Position numbers and translations under genes: made by a program. DNA of 64,000 bases. Source: Azospirillum endophyticum. GTDB lineage: Bacteria; Pseudomonadota; Alphaproteobacteria; Azospirillales; Azospirillaceae. The stretch lies in contig NZ_JAENHM010000067.1 in assembly GCF_016595245.1 (NCBI RefSeq), forward strand, positions 24,196-88,195. Reading direction: 5' to 3'. Below, in pieces: positions 1-7,241 of the stretch (position 1 is the stretch's first letter; the number at the start of each line of letters is the position of its first letter). The notes under the pieces were generated by a model. That model had not been told where the DNA came from and ran no database searches. It saw nothing but the letters and a program-made list of their open reading frames with translations.

Positions 1-650
1 CCGCAGTAGTCGGGCATCCAGTCGGTCTTGCCCGTCGGCGGCACCGCCTTCACCGTGACGGCCTGGCCCTCGCGCTTCAGCCGCAGGGCGGAGCCGTCCT
101 CGACCTGGACCTCCAGGACGCCATCGACCACCCGGCCGGTGCCGGCGAGGCTGCAGACCCACCGGGCCGTCACCGGCTCGTTGGTATCCATGCCGATGTC
201 GATATGGCCATTGGCGCCGGGCCTGATGGCCAGCAGCCCGGTGACGTTGGCCCAATGCCCGACAAGGCCGTCGCCGGCCGGCAGGCGCAGGCCGCGCAGG
301 AACTTCGCCCGGTCCTTGAGCAGGTCCAACAGGAGTTTCGCCGGCTTGGCATCGCCGAAGCCGGGACCGAAGACGTGCTCGCGCGATGCCAGGAACCGGG
401 TCTGGTCCCGCACGAGCAAGCGGGCGGTCGCCGGATCGAACGCGCGCAGGCGCTCCTGATAGATCCGGGCGATGTCGGTATCGGCCTTGGCGAGCGCGTC
501 ACTGGCGCAGATGGTCTTCTCCACCTGCGTGGCGGCCTTCGCGCAGTCGAAGGAGGGCTGTGCCGCCGCCGCCGCCATCGCTGTCGAGGGAAGGGCGAAA
601 GCGAGGGCAAGCGCCAGGGCGGTGCCGCCGAAAGTGACAGGGAACCTCAT
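1..650 (-). CDS. Secreted LprI-like (DUF1311) protein, 3' end outside window
   Basis: The reading frame opens with ATG at 650 and is still open at base 1, so about 216 residues are visible and the C-terminus is missing. Residues 1-26 form a signal peptide ending near AMA, so the product should be periplasmic. A Cys-containing motif FDCAKA...VEKTICAS follows (about residues 35-51), then an LAKAD stretch. This is the N-terminal signature of the LprI/DUF1311 family, whose name comes from a mycobacterial lysozyme inhibitor; the function of most members is unknown. A second conserved block (about residues 125-216) has no family I recognise. It is the last gene seen of a five-gene minus-strand operon, 49 bases behind its upstream neighbour. 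The family call is good; a lysozyme-inhibitor role is only a possibility. Confidence 0.72.
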   Translation of the reverse strand, partial: MRFPVTFGGTALALALAFALPSTAMAAAAAQPSFDCAKAATQVEKTICASDALAKADTDIARIYQERLRAFDPATARLLVRDQTRFLASREHVFGPGFGDAKPAKLLLDLLKDRAKFLRGLRLPAGDGLVGHWANVTGLLAIRPGANGHIDIGMDTNEPVTARWVCSLAGTGRVVDGVLEVQVEDGSALRLKREGQAVTVKAVPPTGKTDWMPDYC

Positions 651-699
651 CTGCTTGCCTTCCGTGTCGGGGGTCGGAATCATACGCTGGCGAAGGCCG

Positions 700-1527
700 T
701 CATCGGCAGTGCACGCTATCCCGGATGACCTCGGGCATGTCCGCTTCGCCGATGGTCGTGACCGCCAGGGTGCCCGCGGGACCCTTGTAATCGAAGCTGC
801 AATAGCCGAGGCCGGTCCCGGAACAACCGCTCACCTCGATGACCCCCTGCCGGACCAGGGCCTGTTCGCGCGGATCCGTGCTCGGCGGTTGCCGGACGGG
901 AGTCCAGCCCTTGGCGATGAGGGCGGCGCGCGCCTTGTCGATCGGCATGCCCTTGACGTTCGGCACCGTCCCGCGCCCGCCGCATACGGATTCTTCCTTG
1001 GGAAGAGGACCCAGCAGCAGGGTCCCGTCTGCTTGCACGCTCAGAATGCCGATCTCGGACTCGTCGATGTCGCCATCCGCGATACGCACGCTGCCATTCT
1101 CGCCGGCGCTGATCGTGCCGAGCGCATCATTCCCGGCCTTGCCGTAGACGAGGGCGATGAGGCGGCCGCCGTCGAAGACGCCGACATTGCCGTCATGAAC
1201 GACGCAGGTGCCGCTGGTCCCGTTCTCCATGTCGGACGCGAAGCTGACCGCCCGGTAACGGCCGAGCGGAACGTCGCCGATCACCTGCCAGCCCCGGGCG
1301 GCAACCGCGCGCGCCGCCTCGGATGGCGGCTGCGGGGGAGCGCCGAAACAGCTGTCGCCCTGATTGGCGCGAGCGGGGGCCGCAGGCAGTTCGCTGAGCG
1401 CCACGAAGCGCAGGTCCTTGATCCTGGAGACGACATGGGGCACCGGCTCGGCCGCCGCCGATCCGATCGAGGCCGGGCAGAGTGCCAAGGCGATCGCCGC
1501 GAGGGAGGAAGGTCGCATGAGTCTCAA
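700..1527 (-). CDS. Secreted protein with PASTA-like C-terminus
   Basis: A protein of about 275 residues with an N-terminal signal peptide (hydrophobic LAAIALALCPA then an Ala-rich cleavage region). I prefer the TTG start at 1527 because AAGGAG lies 8 bases before it; the in-frame ATG at 1518 is 17 bases from the same site. Near residues 195-220 the sequence VPNVKGMPIDKARAALIAKG resembles one PASTA repeat, a fold that in other proteins binds cell-wall fragments. At least five cysteines are present, fitting a periplasmic disulfide protein. The rest matches nothing I know. It sits in the operon of LprI-like secreted proteins, 47 bases after the preceding gene. Function unknown; a cell-envelope role is inferred from the signal peptide, PASTA-like segment and neighbours. 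Confidence 0.6.
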   Translation of the reverse strand: MRLMRPSSLAAIALALCPASIGSAAAEPVPHVVSRIKDLRFVALSELPAAPARANQGDSCFGAPPQPPSEAARAVAARGWQVIGDVPLGRYRAVSFASDMENGTSGTCVVHDGNVGVFDGGRLIALVYGKAGNDALGTISAGENGSVRIADGDIDESEIGILSVQADGTLLLGPLPKEESVCGGRGTVPNVKGMPIDKARAALIAKGWTPVRQPPSTDPREQALVRQGVIEVSGCSGTGLGYCSFDYKGPAGTLAVTTIGEADMPEVIRDSVHCR

Positions 1528-1574
1528 CGGAATGTCTCCTTGATGCGGAGGCGGATGGCGAAGGCCGGAGACGA

Positions 1575-2099
1575 TCAGAAACCATTGGCGTATTGATCGA
1601 GGTCGCCTTCGTCGACCCAGCCGGCGGCACAGTCGCCGGCATAGCGGCCTTCGCCGACGCGATGGCAGGACCTGCCCGTCTTGGCCGTGTGCCATGTGAC
1701 CGGATGGTCCGCGTTTCGGCACAAGTCCTTGCCCTTGCAGGCCGGCACGCTCGCGGTCGGAACGGCGATGACATAGTGGCGCTGGACGTCCCCCCGTCGC
1801 GCGATCGCGGCGATGCAGACGAACTGGCTGTCCTTGAGACGGGCGACCGCAAGTCCCTTGCCGTCGATGCGGTCGTTGAGGTCCACGCCGTCGGAGCCCT
1901 GCGGGGCGGAGATCGCGCCGAAAGAGGAACTGTCGCCACAATCGCCGACCTGCACCGAGAATCCGTCCATCTGGCAGGAGGATTTGCCGTTGCAGGGGAG
2001 CGGCGGCACCTTGGATGGGCTCGATTCGGCGGCATGGGCGCCCACGAGGCCGGAGGCCATGACGAAGAGGCCGGCGAACCAGGGAAGGAGGGGTTTCAT
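1575..2099 (-). CDS. Small secreted Cys-rich protein of unknown function
   Basis: A protein of 174 residues starting at ATG 2099, with CGGAG six bases upstream. An in-frame start further upstream would overlap the intergenic signals and lacks a site. The first 24 residues are a signal peptide (LLPWFAGLFVMASGLVGAHA). The mature part has about nine cysteines spread along the chain (LPCNGKSSCQ, VGDCGD, FVCIAA, PACKGKDLC, RSCHRV, GDCAAGW), implying several disulfides in the periplasm. It ends in an acidic VDEGDLDQY tail. I do not recognise the family. It lies 17 bases after the LprI-like gene upstream and 47 bases before the PASTA-like gene, all on one strand, so it is probably co-transcribed with them. 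Confidence 0.6.
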   Translation of the reverse strand: MKPLLPWFAGLFVMASGLVGAHAAESSPSKVPPLPCNGKSSCQMDGFSVQVGDCGDSSSFGAISAPQGSDGVDLNDRIDGKGLAVARLKDSQFVCIAAIARRGDVQRHYVIAVPTASVPACKGKDLCRNADHPVTWHTAKTGRSCHRVGEGRYAGDCAAGWVDEGDLDQYANGF

Positions 2100-2116
2100 G
2101 AACGGCTCCGGATCGA

Positions 2117-3034
2117 TCACTTCGGGTCGGGTGCGCCCGTGAGGCGCAGCGACTTCGAGGCCATGGCGACGGCCGCTTTCCAGCGCGACTGTTCGCTCGC
2201 CGGATAGCGGATGCGCAAACTGATGAACGCCCCGCCGCGCCCGCCCTGGAGCAGGGTCTTCTGATACAAAAGGCCCTCTGCCGTCGTGCAGGAAAACACG
2301 ATCCAGTCGGGCTTGCGCACGAGGTATTCGGGCGGCTGGCGCAGGCAGGCTTTCTGATCGGAGTCCACGAAGGACTTGAGCCCCTCTTCGGCGGCATCGT
2401 TCAGTCCCGAAACCGTCAGATGCAGGCTGCCATCGGCCGAATGGAAGGCTTGCCCGTCGCCGTTGTCCGGGGGCGGCTCCGCCACGAGATCGCCGGGAAC
2501 GTCCACGGAGAAGCCGAAGCGGACATTCACATAATGCCGGGAGCCAGGAGGCTGGGAGGAGGCCGACCGTTGCGAGGGCGGCGCGTCCGACAGCGCCTGA
2601 CTCCAGCTCCGGCGCAGCTCGGCGATGCGCGCGGTATAGACCCGCTTCAGACAGGCCGTGTCCTGGCAGGCGTCGCGAACCTGCTCCCGCCAGCGCGCAT
2701 GATCCGCGCCGAAGGGATCGGAGATCCGGCCGGTCTCACCGTCCACGCCGCTGGTCTCGCCCTCGATCCGGTCGAAGAGCGCCTTCAACGTGCCATCGAG
2801 CTTCGACAGTTCGGGATCGGCGCAGATCATCTGCTCGACCCGGGTCTGCTTGCCGGCGCAACTGCCGGCCGCCTGGGCGGTGCCCGCTTGCGCGAGGGTG
2901 CCGAGCCCGAGCCCGAGGGCCAGGGCCGGAAGCAGGACCCGCCGACGGCGGTGGCGAGGGACGTGATCGCCCGTTCCAGTGTCGGGCGGCATGGCTGCGG
3001 TCACGGGGGCGTCGTCCTTCATCCGAGGGGGCAC
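2117..3034 (-). CDS. Secreted two-domain LprI-like protein
   Basis: A protein of 305 residues. The GTG start at 3034 has AGGGGAG 10 bases upstream; ATG at 3022 is in frame but 22 bases from that site. Residues about 25-55 form a long signal or anchor segment with arginines ahead of the hydrophobic core (RHRRRRVLLPALALGLGL). An LprI/DUF1311-type block follows: SCAGKQTRVEQMICADPELS, a helix ending LKALFDRIEG, then the paired-Cys stretch VRDACQDTACLKRVY. After a low-complexity linker (about residues 150-165) comes a second beta-rich domain beginning YVNVRFGFSVDVPGDL. It is the second gene of the secreted-protein operon. Ligand unknown. Confidence 0.68.
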   Translation of the reverse strand: MPPRMKDDAPVTAAMPPDTGTGDHVPRHRRRRVLLPALALGLGLGTLAQAGTAQAAGSCAGKQTRVEQMICADPELSKLDGTLKALFDRIEGETSGVDGETGRISDPFGADHARWREQVRDACQDTACLKRVYTARIAELRRSWSQALSDAPPSQRSASSQPPGSRHYVNVRFGFSVDVPGDLVAEPPPDNGDGQAFHSADGSLHLTVSGLNDAAEEGLKSFVDSDQKACLRQPPEYLVRKPDWIVFSCTTAEGLLYQKTLLQGGRGGAFISLRIRYPASEQSRWKAAVAMASKSLRLTGAPDPK

Positions 3035-3062
3035 CCCGCGGGCGCTCCCCTGTTGTTTTGTG

Positions 3063-4064
3063 TTACGGCGCCGGCGTGGGCTTCCGGGTGCCGGCCTTGC
3101 CGCCGGCGATCTGATCGGCTGGCGGATAGGTCGGTTGGGTCAGGCAGTCGTTGATCCAGGCATCTTCGGAGTCACGCTGAAATTCGGCATCGACCTGGGG
3201 CTGCGGCTTGGCCGGCGGGGCCTCGGGCGTGGTGGCGTCGGGAGCGGGCTTTTGCCAATGGCCCCGCTGACCGGCGGAGACCTCCGGGTCAGGGCAGGCG
3301 GCGCCGGCATCGCCGGACCCGATCGAACAGCTGGCGACGGTCGTGAGCTTGCCGTCAACCACCTGCCCGACCATACGCGTCTCGGAGACGCCGCCGCTCG
3401 CCCAATCCCGGGTCAGCGCGCAGACCCGGTCCCGGTTTTGATAGCTCTGGGTGCCGAAGCAGCCGTAGGTGTAACCGTCGCCGCCGGGGAGGAAGTCGCA
3501 GGAGGTCGAGAAACCGGCGAACGGGCCGCTGGTGAAGCGGCTGGCGAAGCGGCGCTGGTCACGGGCGACCGCGATCAGATTGGGCTCGCCGGCATCGGCC
3601 TTGGCGCGGCGCGTGAGCTCCCGCGTGCGGGCCTGGATGGCGTCGAGCAGGATCTTGCGTTGCGTTTCCGCATCCGGCGCATCGTCGGTTTCGCTCGAAG
3701 GACCGAGCCGGTCGTCGCGGCGGGCGAGCCACCGCTTCTCGCTGGCGACGAGCATGGCGCGGATCTCGGCATCGGGGGCGGCCTTCAGGATCGCGGAATA
3801 GGCGGAACCCAGCGCGGCATCCGCCTTTTGCAACGCCTTGTCCCCGCAGATCACATGGTCGATGGCGGTCGTAGCCTTGCGGCAGTCGATCGCCTGTGCC
3901 GGAGAGCTGAACAGGAGCCCCAGGGCGGGCAAGACGAGAAGGACGGCCGAGGGGGACCGGCTCTTGCGGGACCCGCCAGCGCGGGAGTTGGAAACCTCGG
4001 CTCTCGGACGGGACGGGCGCCAGGGGGAGGCATGAAGCGTGGTTGCGTCCATCATCGTCTTCAC
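3063..4064 (-). CDS. Secreted LprI-like (DUF1311) protein, first gene of operon
   Basis: A protein of 333 residues; the start is GTG 4064, with in-frame ATGs at 4055 and 4052 equally possible because no strong ribosome site is visible. A basic N-terminus (residues 1-38) leads into a hydrophobic segment AVLLVLPALGLLFSSPAQA that looks like a signal peptide. The mature protein begins IDCRKATTAIDHVICGDKAL, a clear LprI/DUF1311 Cys motif, followed by a helical ASEKRWLARRDDR stretch typical of the family. Six or more further Cys occur in the C-terminal half, which ends in a Pro-rich tail. It heads the minus-strand operon of five secreted proteins. The family is known mainly from a mycobacterial lysozyme inhibitor; I infer an envelope role only. 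Confidence 0.7.
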   Translation of the reverse strand: MKTMMDATTLHASPWRPSRPRAEVSNSRAGGSRKSRSPSAVLLVLPALGLLFSSPAQAIDCRKATTAIDHVICGDKALQKADAALGSAYSAILKAAPDAEIRAMLVASEKRWLARRDDRLGPSSETDDAPDAETQRKILLDAIQARTRELTRRAKADAGEPNLIAVARDQRRFASRFTSGPFAGFSTSCDFLPGGDGYTYGCFGTQSYQNRDRVCALTRDWASGGVSETRMVGQVVDGKLTTVASCSIGSGDAGAACPDPEVSAGQRGHWQKPAPDATTPEAPPAKPQPQVDAEFQRDSEDAWINDCLTQPTYPPADQIAGGKAGTRKPTPAP

Positions 4065-4535
4065 TGTCAGCGCCCCGAGGCTTGGAATTCAGCCACAGTA
4101 TCGATCTCGCCGGCAAAATTACGCTGAATGGGATCCAGCCGTCCGGCGCGAGCGGTAACTATATCCAGCCGATCTCGCCGCGCAACCCCTGGAAGAGTTT
4201 AAGGCGAACGCGAAATCTCAACGATTTCCTGGAACTAAGGCGTTACATCGAAATAGACACTTCGACTGGCATTCCGATGCGACCGGGGATTCACGTCCGG
4301 GGTCTGCGCCGGTCGCTTCAGTTCGATGATCGAGGAAGCCGCGCTGCGCCGCCAATACTCCCTGCTGCGTCAGGGCCCGGACGAACAGGGCCGCCGTCCG
4401 GTCGTCGCCGGCCGGGCGACGGCCGGTCCGGTCGGCGGCGTCTTCGTGCCGCAGGCCGACGCATGCGTCCTGAGCGCAGCCGGCTCCGGATCGCCGGCAT
4501 CGACCTGTCGCTCCGATCAATACCGGCCGTGGACT
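4065..4535. other. Intergenic region upstream of secreted-protein operon
   Basis: A 471-base stretch between the end of the MFS gene and the start of the LprI operon, both on the minus strand. I see no convincing coding region; reading frames here lack plausible starts and family matches. It is less GC-rich around 4200-4260 than the rest of the window. It holds one candidate minus-strand promoter, listed separately. Confidence 0.5.
4158..4185 (-). promoter_or_regulatory. Candidate sigma-70 promoter for the LprI operon
   Basis: On the minus strand TTGCGC (4185-4180) is followed after 16 bases by TATAGT (4163-4158), about 95 bases upstream of the GTG at 4064. Both hexamers fit the usual alphaproteobacterial pattern. 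Assigned by eye only. Confidence 0.35.
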
Positions 4536-5882
4536 TCATCCCATCGATTGGGTCTGAGCCTCGATCGGAGGCGCCGCCTTGGTCGAGTTTCTCCCCTTCT
4601 CCGCCTTTATCGCCCAGCTGTAGGTGACCACCGCACAGGGGATCAGGGATGCGATCGAGTAGCCGACGCCGGCAAGCGGATTGCCCGTCCAGTTGACGAG
4701 CGTCAGCGAGATCAGCGGCAGAAACCCGCCGAACATGACATTGCCGAGCTGCTGGGCCAATCCAAACCCTGTCGTGCGGCTCTGCGGCGGGAAGCATTCC
4801 GAGATAAAGGCGGGGAGGGGGGCCATGATCATCGCCGTCAGCGCGGCCAGCGCCGTGATGAGAAGGGTGACGAGGGTCCAGGAGCCCGTCTCCGCGCCTG
4901 CTGCGATGCCGGAAAAGGCCGGATAGGCGATGATCATCCAGGAGACGATGCCGATCAGCATGGTCCTGGCGCGGCCGAACCGGTCCGAAAGCCCGCCGAA
5001 GACCGGGAACAGCGGCGCGGTCACCAGCACCGCGACCGCAACGCACATGTTGGCCTGCATGCTGTCGACCTTCAGGACGCCTTGCAGGAAATACAGCATG
5101 TAGACCACCGAGGTGTACAAAGCGACCGAGGTCCCGCCCTGCGCACCGAAGATCGCCAGCAGGATTCCCTTCCAGGCCGTCCGGCTCGTCAGGGAGTCCG
5201 CGAGGGGCGTTGCGGAGAGCGTTCCGGATCGCTTGAGTTCCAGGAAAACCGGCGTCTCGGTCATTTTCAACCGGATGAAGGTCGCCACGATGACGATCGG
5301 TGCCGACAGAAGAAACGGTATCCGCCAGCCCCACAGGTCGAACATCTCGGCGCTGAGGCCGCTCTTGAGGACGGCGACGATGACGAGCGCGATCAGCAGC
5401 CCGACCCCGGCGGTCCCTTGCAGCACGCTGGTGTAGAGTCCAGCCCGCCGGGCCGGGGCGTGCTCCATGACGTATACCGCCGCCGACCCATATTCCCCGC
5501 CCAGTGCGATGCCCTGCACGATGCGCAGAGCCAGCAGCGCGGCGGGGGCGGCGACGCCGGCGGTGGCATAGCTCGGCAGGCATCCCATCAGGAAGGTCGC
5601 CGCACCCATCAGCGTCAGGGTCACGACGAAGGTCTTCTTCCGTCCGATCCGATCCGCCATCGGACTGAAGACGAGCGTGCCGATCGGTCGCGCAAGGAAC
5701 GCCGCGCCGAAGCCCGCGGCGCCGACGAGAGCGCCCACCGCCGGATCCTCCGTTGGGAAGAAGAGCCTGGTGAAGGTTGCGGTAAGGGCGACATAGACGA
5801 AGAAATCATAATACTCCAGCATGGTCCCAAGGCTGGATGAGAAAACGATCGACAGCATGTTCGGTGGCTGCGATTGAACCAT
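4536..5882 (-). CDS. MHS-family MFS transporter (metabolite:H+ symporter)
   Basis: A protein of 448 residues starting at ATG 5882, with GGAGG seven bases upstream; in-frame starts up to 6185 would add a segment with no transporter features. It has 12 predicted membrane segments. The N-terminal half carries SSLGTMLEYYDFFVY, the MFS loop motif DRIGRKK between helices 2 and 3, and VQGIALGGEYGSA in helix 4, a combination typical of the metabolite:H+ symporter group (ProP, KgtP, ShiA, citrate carriers). The second-half repeat is GGLSDRFGRAR. Substrates in this group are carboxylates or betaines, so it probably supplies the acid activated by the CoA-transferase at 7242. That link is supported by a 13-base motif shared by both upstream regions. 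The exact substrate cannot be read. Confidence 0.88.
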   Translation of the reverse strand: MVQSQPPNMLSIVFSSSLGTMLEYYDFFVYVALTATFTRLFFPTEDPAVGALVGAAGFGAAFLARPIGTLVFSPMADRIGRKKTFVVTLTLMGAATFLMGCLPSYATAGVAAPAALLALRIVQGIALGGEYGSAAVYVMEHAPARRAGLYTSVLQGTAGVGLLIALVIVAVLKSGLSAEMFDLWGWRIPFLLSAPIVIVATFIRLKMTETPVFLELKRSGTLSATPLADSLTSRTAWKGILLAIFGAQGGTSVALYTSVVYMLYFLQGVLKVDSMQANMCVAVAVLVTAPLFPVFGGLSDRFGRARTMLIGIVSWMIIAYPAFSGIAAGAETGSWTLVTLLITALAALTAMIMAPLPAFISECFPPQSRTTGFGLAQQLGNVMFGGFLPLISLTLVNWTGNPLAGVGYSIASLIPCAVVTYSWAIKAEKGRNSTKAAPPIEAQTQSMG

Positions 5883-6261
5883 TTCGGTTCCTCCCCTGCG
5901 CATGCGGTGTTTCCGAATGCGGATTGTTCGTGACGATAGCCGCCCATGGTGCCGGGGCGGGCCGAAGGGCTCCGCCGCCGCGAGCGGCATGGCTTTCGTT
6001 CCGATCCCCGGGGGGTGTTCGGAGCTGTATTTTTCTGGGCGATCAAAGTCCGGCCTGGATATCCGCGCCCCGGTGTCCGGGCGCGCTCCGGATCGGCGGG
6101 GGTTTGTCCGCGGCGCCGAGGCGGCTTTGTCTTTGCAGACGGTAATGAAAGTCGGGCAGACGGACCAGCAAGTAAAATCGCGCAACTGTTGACCTGGAGG
6201 AAACGATCGCCGGCTCCGTGGCGATGACGGCCGCGGGCGCGATCGCCGGGCTGCCGATCCG
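5883..6261. other. Long upstream region of the MFS gene
   Basis: A 379-base stretch between the MFS start and the LysR stop, both on the minus strand, with no plausible gene. It contains the shared 13-base motif at 6180-6192. If transcription starts near that motif, the MFS mRNA would have a leader of roughly 250 bases or more. Confidence 0.45.
6180..6192 (-). promoter_or_regulatory. Candidate operator, copy 1 of TCAACAGTTGCGC
   Basis: Read on the minus strand this is TCAACAGTTGCGC, identical to 7161-7173 on the plus strand. It contains the near-palindrome CAACaGTTG. It has the same orientation relative to the downstream gene as the second copy. A natural candidate regulator is the LysR protein encoded at 6262-7140. 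Confidence 0.45.
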
Positions 6262-7140
6262 TCAGGCGGCGTCGACCGAGGTCAACCAGCGCTGGAGTTG
6301 ATCGAGGACGGTGCGTTTCTGGCTCCGGACGTCGGACACCAGATAGTAGGTGACGTTCCGGCGATCGAGCGCGAACGCCATCGGTGCCATCAGGTCGCCA
6401 GCCGCCAATTCGTCTTCGACGAGCACGAGTTGGGCCAGCGCCACCCCATGTCCTTCGAGCGCCGCCTGATAGGCCAGGGCCGAACTTTCCAGCTCCCTCC
6501 GGCGCTTGAGTCCGGCCATGTCGATGCCGGCGGCGTCGCACCAGAGCGCCCAATCGTCCGGACGGGCACGGACGAAGAGCAGCGTTTGCCGGGCCAGCCA
6601 GGAGGCGTCCTTCGTCTCCGATCCCTTCAGCAAAGCCGGGCTGCAAACCGGGCGCAGTATGTTCGGCACCAGCGGGACGGCGCGATGCTCGGGCCATTGC
6701 CCGTCGCCGAGCCGGATGGCCGCATCGAAATCGCCCAAGTCGCTCCATTGGGATTCCGTCGTCAGGCGGACATCGATTTCCGGATGGGCGAGCTGGAAAT
6801 GCGACAGGCGGGGCAACAGCCAGCGCGTCGCGAAGGTGGTGTAGGAGCGCAGCTTCAGCACCGCCCGGCCGGACGACGCGTGAAGAAGCGCGCTGGCCTT
6901 GCGCAGCCCGTCGAAGTGGCTGGTGACCCGCTCGTAATAGGCGGCGCCGACCGAGGTCATGGTCAAACCACGGCCCTGGCGGGCGAACAGCGCGACGCCG
7001 AAATGCTCCTCCAACAGACGGATCTGCCGGCTGATGGCGCTCGGCGTCACCAGCAGCTCATCCGCGGCCGCCCGGACGCTGCCGGTGCGCGCGACGATCT
7101 CGAACGCCAGGAGCGCGTTCAGCGGCGGCAGGTCTCTCAT
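6262..7140 (-). CDS. LysR-family regulator, GcvA-like
   Basis: A protein of 292 residues from ATG 7140 (MRDLPPLNALLAFE, the usual start of GcvA-type regulators); longer in-frame starts would extend into the divergent promoter region. Residues 1-60 are the winged helix-turn-helix, with RAAADELLVTPSAISRQI as the recognition segment. Residues 90-290 are the periplasmic-binding-like effector domain. It is divergent from the CoA-transferase gene, with about 100 bases between starts, the standard arrangement for a LysR protein controlling its neighbour. The 13-base motif near 7161 and again upstream of the MFS gene is a candidate binding site. The effector is unknown; a CoA-pathway acid or the MFS substrate is likely. 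Confidence 0.88.
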   Translation of the reverse strand: MRDLPPLNALLAFEIVARTGSVRAAADELLVTPSAISRQIRLLEEHFGVALFARQGRGLTMTSVGAAYYERVTSHFDGLRKASALLHASSGRAVLKLRSYTTFATRWLLPRLSHFQLAHPEIDVRLTTESQWSDLGDFDAAIRLGDGQWPEHRAVPLVPNILRPVCSPALLKGSETKDASWLARQTLLFVRARPDDWALWCDAAGIDMAGLKRRRELESSALAYQAALEGHGVALAQLVLVEDELAAGDLMAPMAFALDRRNVTYYLVSDVRSQKRTVLDQLQRWLTSVDAA

Positions 7141-7160
7141 GATCGACCGTGCAGGTTTCC

Positions 7161-7173
7161 TCAACAGTTGCGC
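7161..7173 (+). promoter_or_regulatory. Candidate operator, copy 2 of TCAACAGTTGCGC
   Basis: Located 20 bases upstream of the LysR start and about 68 bases upstream of the CoA-transferase start. It is identical over 13 bases to the inverse copy at 6180-6192. TTGCGCAA (7168-7175) is palindromic and a matching GCGCAA recurs about 20 bases further on, so an extended dyad is possible. Confidence 0.45.
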
Positions 7174-7241
7174 AAGATTACTCGATTGTGGCGAAAGCGC
7201 AATCGGCGGCACATGGACTCCATCACGGGGCGACACCGCCC

